The notes below the pieces were generated by a model that was not told where the DNA came from, made no database searches, and saw only the letters and a list, made by a program, of their open reading frames with translations. 64,000 bases of DNA from Acorus gramineus (lineage: Eukaryota > Streptophyta > Magnoliopsida > Acorales > Acoraceae), in assembly GCA_030737835.1 (NCBI GenBank), contig JAUJYN010000025.1, forward strand, positions 806,001-870,000. Reading direction: 5' to 3'. The translations under genes and the position numbers were made by a program. Position 1 is the stretch's first letter, and the number at the start of each line of letters is the position of its first letter. Positions 58,660-64,000 of this stretch are shown one piece after another.

Positions 58660-59590
58660 CCCGCACGGCCACCCGCCCTCGGATGCGCCGCCGCGCCTCA
58701 GCCCGCGCGCCCAGGCGCACCACCGGGCCCCTGCCCGCACGCCTGGACCCCCAGCCGAGCCACCCGGTGCGCCGCACGCCCACTGCGCCCCGTCGCAGCA
58801 GCCCGCGCGCACCCCGCACGCCCCGCGCTGACCCACGAGCACACCGCACGCCCCGCGCGCCCAGCGCCTCGCCCCACGCGCCCCGCGCGCACCACCAGCT
58901 CCGCTCCGCGTGCACTCCGCGCGCGCGCACCGCGCGCGCACCACCCGCTCGCACCCACTGCTCTCCTCACCACGCGCACGCCAGTGCCTCTGCCCAGCGC
59001 CCCGCGCGCATGCACCTCTGCGGTGCCCAGCGCCCAGCGCCCCTACGCCCAGCGCTCAACACCCGCGCCCAGCACCCGGTATCCGCGACCAGCTCCCAGC
59101 GCTCAGCGCCCAGCACCCGGGACCCTCACCCAGCGTCCATGCGCACGCCCGCGCAGCACGCGCCCAGCGCGCCTGCCATCCTGCCCGCGCTGCTGCCCGC
59201 GCTGCCTGCTTGCGAGCGTCGTCGAGTGGCCCGAGCACCGCTCGCCTGCACGCCTGGGCACTGCCCGCCTGATGCCCGAGCGCCCCCTGCCAGCTATCCG
59301 AGCATGGCCTGCCCAGCTCGCATAGCCCGCAGCCATCCTACTCCGCACGCCTCCCCCTGCACCCCCCGAGCGCACGCCCGCGCGCGCACCCGCCTGCACG
59401 CGCTCGCGCGCCCGGCAAACTGGTGTACCTGCTCCCAGCCTACCCGAGCTAGTCTTCCCTGCGCGCCCAGCACGCCCAGCACTCAGCACGCCCAGCGCCA
59501 ACCCGCGCGCAAGCGCGCGCGCGCCCTGCCGCTGCACGCCTGCTGCGCCTGCCTGGGCGCTGCCTGTGCTGCCTGCTGCCCGGGGCTGCC
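58660..59590. repeat. CpG-rich low-complexity block, longest in the window
   Basis: Over 900 bp of CGCGC/CCAGCGCCC strings, with a stretch of CCCAGCGC/CAGCACCC-type short repeats (58990-59130). One open frame of more than 500 codons crosses it on the plus strand, antisense to the LTR, but the peptide is only Ala/Arg/Pro/His bias. Confidence 0.8.
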
Positions 59591-59914
59591 AGCCCGAGCT
59601 CCCCTACCACCCACCTCCGGCCACCAATGGCCTCCGACCACCACCCCACAGCCCTCCGACGGCCACCCACCGCCACCGACCACCTCCCAACCTCATTTCC
59701 ACCCTCCTAACATACATCTAAGCATAAAGGAGAAGAAAGAGGGCTTACCGAGGGGAAGAAGGGAAATCCGGTTGCTCTCCGCGCACCGAAACCTCTCCCG
59801 AAGGGCTTCCAACGCCCGGATCTACTCCCACCTCCGAAATGGTCCAAATCAGGGAAGAAGAGAGGGGGGGCGGAGGGGCAAAACTCACCGGAATTCGAAT
59901 TTGAAAGCACCGGG

Positions 59915-59939
59915 GTGTAGATCGGGACCCGATCTACAC
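59915..59939. repeat. Inverted repeat conserved in the LTR leader
   Basis: 12-bp arms GTGTAGATCGGG and CCCGATCTACAC around a single A; the equivalent of 18102-18128 in the opposite orientation. Confidence 0.85.
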
Positions 59940-60336
59940 TTTCTATGCTTTAGGTTTTTAGGTTTGAGGACTCTAGGGGGCTCAAATCAAAGAAAAGGAG
60001 AGAGGGGAGAGAGAAGGATCATTTGGTAGGGATGATGAATAGTGCCAACAAAAATTAGATCTCACTTATATAGCAAGTCACTTAAAATACCCAGATACGC
60101 CCCGGAACTGCAAAATTTCAGAAATGTTACCGGAATTCGATGAAATTTTCGTGAGAGGCCTAAAATGGCACCAGGACACCAAATATGCAGTTAGATTTCC
60201 AATCGGAGTCCTCTAACTCAGGACGATAGCTAACAGTCCAAAAATTAGCGGTTCCGATCAAAAACCGAAAAAAAACGAAAAACTACCAGAACACTTCAAC
60301 GGTTACCAGCAGGCTAAAAGTGATACATATATAACA

Positions 60337-60436
60337 TTGGATGTCCCGCTTACTTTCACATAAGAGAAAGTAAGATTGATCCAAGGACAAAGAAGTCAAT
60401 CTTTTTGGGCTACGCAGAGGGCGTTAAGGGATACCG
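60337..60436 (+). pseudogene. Copia 2 integrase C-terminal scrap
   Basis: A 100-bp continuation of Copia 2 after the antisense LTR, encoding a KIDPRTKKSIFLGYAEG-like segment of the integrase C-terminal region. It ends at 60436, where the next LTR begins. Confidence 0.7.
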
Positions 60437-63400
60437 TGTTATGCCTGTGTCATTTGGAACCATTTCGATTAAGCCTTGGTCACTTTTGGGTCATTCAGGG
60501 GCTTTTTAATTTTTCGATCGGAGCTGCTAAAATTTTAGCTTTTAGCCACTTGCGGGAGTTAGAGTACTCTGATTGGAAATCTGACTGCATATTATGGGTC
60601 CTGGTACCGTTTAGTACTACCCATAAAAATTTCATCGAATTCCGGTAACGTTTGGAAAAATATGCAGTTCTGAATCGTATCCGGATTTTTGAGAGTTCCT
60701 ACTTTGATTAGTCAAATAGTGAGAGATATTTTGGTGAATGGGGTGACCTCGGGTAACCTTACCCCCTTTTTGCTTAGTGGTGAAGCAACCACTTGGTTAT
60801 TTGGTTGTTAGAGGGTGAGAATAGGTTTAGGTTTACCCCTCTCACCCAATCTTGTTCTCACCCCCCCAAGTGGAAAATATCTCTCTCTCTCTCTCTCTCT
60901 CTCCCACTCCCCACGTGGATTTTTTTGGGGGTCTCTCTTCCTCTCTTTCAATCCCCCCATGTGTTTGTGTTAATGTCTCAAAGAGAAGAGAAGGAGAAGG
61001 TGAAGGAGGAAGAGCAAGGTTGTGTGGGTGTTGTTGTTGTTGTTGATCCTCCTCTCTCTAGCTCCCTTTTCATGTCCTTTCCCCCCCTGTTTTGCAGCCA
61101 AAGGAGGCTGAGGAGGGCTGTGGAGGTGGTGGTAGTGGTGGTGGTGGTTGAGGTGGTCGCGGGTGCATCGAGGGCCCCCGAATCTCCCCCTTTCATTCCC
61201 CCTCCCAAGGTGAGCTCTTCCCCTTCTTTTCTTGGTTTTTCATGGCTTAGGGGGTTGTAGGGAAGTCATGCATGTTAGGTAATTGGTTTAGGGTGAGTGA
61301 GAAGTGTGGGGGAGGGGTTAAAAGAGGGTTGGGGAGTGCTGGGCGCGTGCAGGTGCGCGCGCAGAGGGGCACTGGCAGGCGCAGGCGGGCGCGTGGGTGC
61401 GCGCGGACGTTGGCAGCGAGCGGGGTGCGCGCAGGACGTGCGCGCGAGCGTGCGCGCGCGCGGGGCAGTGCGCCTGGGCGTGTGTCTGGGCGCGTGGCTG
61501 GGTGCCAGTGCGCGCGCGCGCGTGCGTGCGCGTGCTGGGGCATGCGTGGGGCTGCCCAGGGTCTCGGGTAGGTGCTGGGGCACTCGGGCATGCGTGCGTA
61601 CGCGCGTGCTCGCATGCGTGCGAGGCCGTATGCGTGCATGTCTAAGTCTTTAGTAATTCTAGTGATTTCTAAGTGTTAAATTGTGATGTTACTCACCAAA
61701 TTTGATGCCCTTACCTTGCAGATCTCGTCGGATGGGATGCGCGAGGTCTCGGGTTGAGGTGAGTGGTTTGGTCCAATCTCCCCCCCCCTCTCGAGATGCA
61801 CTTGACGCGTAGTCGTGCGTTGCGCATAGATGGGGCATCTTAGCCATACTACTTGTGTAGATAAGTGGTATGGCCAATGCTTAAGCTATAATATGTAGGC
61901 ATCTTGCATGCTAGGCTTATATACATGTATTGTATTCATGTATGAATGATTGTGTTGCATGAGCCCCTCTAGTATGGGCATGTATTTTTGAAATGTGTAT
62001 GGATGTATAGAATATGGCATGCCTTAGGTAGTATTGTAATACTACTCCCACCATATTAATTGGAATATCCAGCATGATTAAGTCTGGGTTAATAACGGGC
62101 ACCTGCCTAATATTCCCTTGCGATAAGACTCGAGGGCGTGGTGTAGTTGTTGCGCCCATGCTAATGGGGCAAAGCTATGACCAACTTCACGAGATGATGA
62201 TCTCTCTCGCCCTCTCCCTCTGCACGAACTGAGTAAGTAGATGCAATTTCCTACTCGACTCAGGTTCGTTTGGAATATTAGCATTCACCTGTTAGTGCGC
62301 GAGATCGCGCTTGACCCTTCCCTTTTAAGTTGGCGATATCCAACGCATGTTTAAGTTAGGTCATGTGTGCTTATGTGATTAATGACCATGTATGCATGTT
62401 GTATGATTTATTATGATGTAAATCCATGTTAGGGAGTGTCCCTATAATTATTAGATGATTGTGCATATAGTTCATGCACATAGCTAAATATAAAAATTCT
62501 CCTGGATATATTTATATGCGCATGTTAAAACTGATTAGGCCTATCTGGAATAGGCGTGGGTATGACCCGTTATCGGGTTGTACCTTATTAGTTAGAGCGC
62601 TAGCGATGATATCGCCCCCGTGCATCCGAGCGATGCACTCGTTTGGAATTTAGGAGAATTCATTATCTTATCGGTTTTGTTAAGCCGGTAGTTGTGGTAT
62701 TAAGCTAGGCCTACCCATGCTAGGCGTGTATATGAACTGCCTGTTGGGTTATGTGCCTTGGGATTATTTCTGCGTGAGAGCAGAGGCAAGCCCCCCTTGT
62801 GTCCGAGCGACGCAACCGTGTGAGAGTGCAATAGTATTCGATATCATCGATATGTGATTATCAAGGGTAGTTGTTTTTCCATTGGGTTTGCTTTGCGAAC
62901 ATGGAGTGTTTCCTCCCAATGTCGTCTGTGTTGAAGCGGCCCGGGTTGTAGCTGTCCTGACAGAGGGCTCCCATCCGTAAGTACCACCGATGCGTTCGGG
63001 AGCGTACTGATCGTGGGAGTGTACCAGGTAGAGGCTACCCGGGAGAGGGCTAACGAATGATATTGCGAGCGTGGAATCGTTCTCCCCTTCGTTGGATCCG
63101 ATGTAGGAACTTCCCGGCGTTGGAAAAGCTGTCCTGACAGAGGGCTCCCATCCGTAGGTACCACCGAGGCATTCAAAAGCGTACTGATCGTGGGAGTATA
63201 CCAGGTAGTGACTACTCGGGGAAAGGGCTACCGGTGGACCAAGGGTGTAGAGCAGTCTAGGTCTCTTCCAAAAGCCCCAAGAGTCTCCCTCCGGGAGTGA
63301 GGGTGAGGATGAGGTGAGGACACGTCGCCGCGTGACCCATTCGTTGTTCGTCCGTTCCCATAGTTGTTGGGTCCGGTTGCGTATCGATGTTCAAAGACAT

Positions 63401-64000
63401 CGTTGGGCAGTTATCCCGATGTAGATGATCCAGTAGTGTTGTGTAGACCAGTAATCCCGGGTCTCCTCGACCAACGGTATGGTCTCTCCCCAAAAGTCCC
63501 AAGAGTCTCCCTCTGGGAGTGAGGGTGAGGGTGAGGTTGGTCGCGCCGCCGCGTGACCGTGTTATCCATGGGTTTCCACCCATTTTTTTCCTTGAAAGGA
63601 AATTGCTTTAGTATTAAACTGTTATGGTGATTGGTTTCCAACCACTCACTGAGCTTGTAGCTCACCCCTCGCAGACTGTTTCTTTTCAGAGGTAGTGTTG
63701 GGCGTGGAGCGGGATCTTTCCTGTGGCGTGGTCTTATGGGGTGGAGCGTTCTTCCGGCGGGTGGCGAGTGGGAGGCTGTCAGCAGTCCTAGAGTCATTTT
63801 ATGTATTGTAAATCGTGCATGTGGCACATGTTGTATTTTATTTGGTCTAGACTTGGCTCTCACAGGACAGTGATTGAGTATTCGAGTGTGTAATAATGTT
63901 TTTGGTTTACAGACATTGTTTATATATTATGCTTCCGCTTTTCAGTCAGTTATCACTATCTTTGCTTTGCCACCTTGTGTGTTGTTGTTGGAGTCTTTAT
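60437..64000 (+). mobile_element. Long LTR, subfamily B, running off the window
   Basis: It starts TGTTATGCCTGTGTCATTTG at 60437 within Copia 2; left flank TACCG (60432-60436). Parts: leader with CT tract (60884-60902), donor-like AAGGTGAGC (61209/61210), CpG-rich block (about 61330-61640), acceptor-like CTTGCAG (ends 61721), 37-nt exon-like segment (61722-61758) ending GTGAGTGG, and two G-rich modules (about 63296-63335 and 63518-63560). By comparison with 11520-11601 it should end about 80-90 bp beyond the window. Whether it is solo or belongs to a full element cannot be told here. Confidence 0.8.
61330..61640. repeat. CpG-rich low-complexity block, shortest copy
   Basis: About 310 bp of GCGCGC/GGGC strings between donor-like (61210) and acceptor-like (61721) sites of LTR B. 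Confidence 0.8.

Larger units (their letters stand above)
56813..60336 (-). mobile_element. Solo LTR (antisense), Gypsy type, with exact TSD
   Basis: On the plus strand it starts TGTCACGACCCAGGGCGG and ends TGATACATATATAACA. TTGGA occurs at 56808-56812 and 60337-60341, an exact 5-bp TSD within the Copia integrase region. Length is 3524 bp. It holds two G-rich modules (about 57360-57490), a duplicated segment (57850-58165), the antisense acceptor-like CTGCAAGAC (about 58503-58511), a large CpG-rich block (about 58660-59590), and the inverted repeat at 59915-59939. No element genes are present. Confidence 0.88.

Overview
This is plant nuclear DNA. It holds one intact, intron-rich host gene surrounded by nested LTR retrotransposons, LINE remnants and small DNA-transposon relics. 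The host gene is a CDPK-related protein kinase (CRK). Its first exon is very GC-rich and its later exons are AT-rich. That gradient is common in monocots, so a monocot is my tentative guess, but I cannot name the species. There are no bacterial-type genes, and I recognised no rRNA, tRNA or CRISPR array.

Left part (1-31.1 kb): a nest of insertions that target-site duplications (TSDs) put in order. A minus-strand LINE (15.1-31.1 kb) was entered by a 3.1 kb LTR of the opposite orientation (16207-30041, TSD ACCCT). That LTR was entered in turn by a nearly complete Ty3/Gypsy chromovirus-like element (17704-28433; two LTRs, PBS, gag, pol, PPT). To its left a degenerate Ty1/Copia element has its integrase split by a solo LTR (3766-11601, TSD GCTGC). 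That LTR is itself split by a second solo LTR (5467-9291, TSD GATGG/AATGG). Positions 1-3388 hold two more LTR fragments in opposite orientations.

Middle part (31.1-49.3 kb): AT-rich, low-copy-looking DNA around the CRK gene. The gene is on the minus strand, 42756 to 33488: 11 coding exons, all introns GT-AG, 597 codons. Its introns carry a LINE remnant, a LINE 3' tail and a MITE-like element. Upstream of the gene lie a foldback element, a probable PIF/Harbinger-type MITE (45959-46512) and a likely solo LTR (about 47.1-47.97 kb).

Right part (49.3-64 kb): antisense LTR fragments, a small LTR element with a MITE beside it (54506-55034, TSD TTA), and a second degenerate Copia element. That Copia is split by an antisense solo LTR (56813-60336, TSD TTGGA) and then by a sense LTR (60437 onward) that runs off the window.

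The main unusual signal is the long LTR superfamily itself (3-4 kb per LTR, about ten copies here). Its LTRs share a modular layout: TGTTAT start, pyrimidine tract, a donor-like GTGAG/GTAAG site, an extremely CpG-rich block, an acceptor-like CTTGCAG, a 36-39 nt exon-like segment ending in another GTGAGTGG donor, and then iterated GGGTGAGGGTG modules. Some copies carry a perfect inverted repeat, and some look like reciprocal recombinants between two subfamilies.
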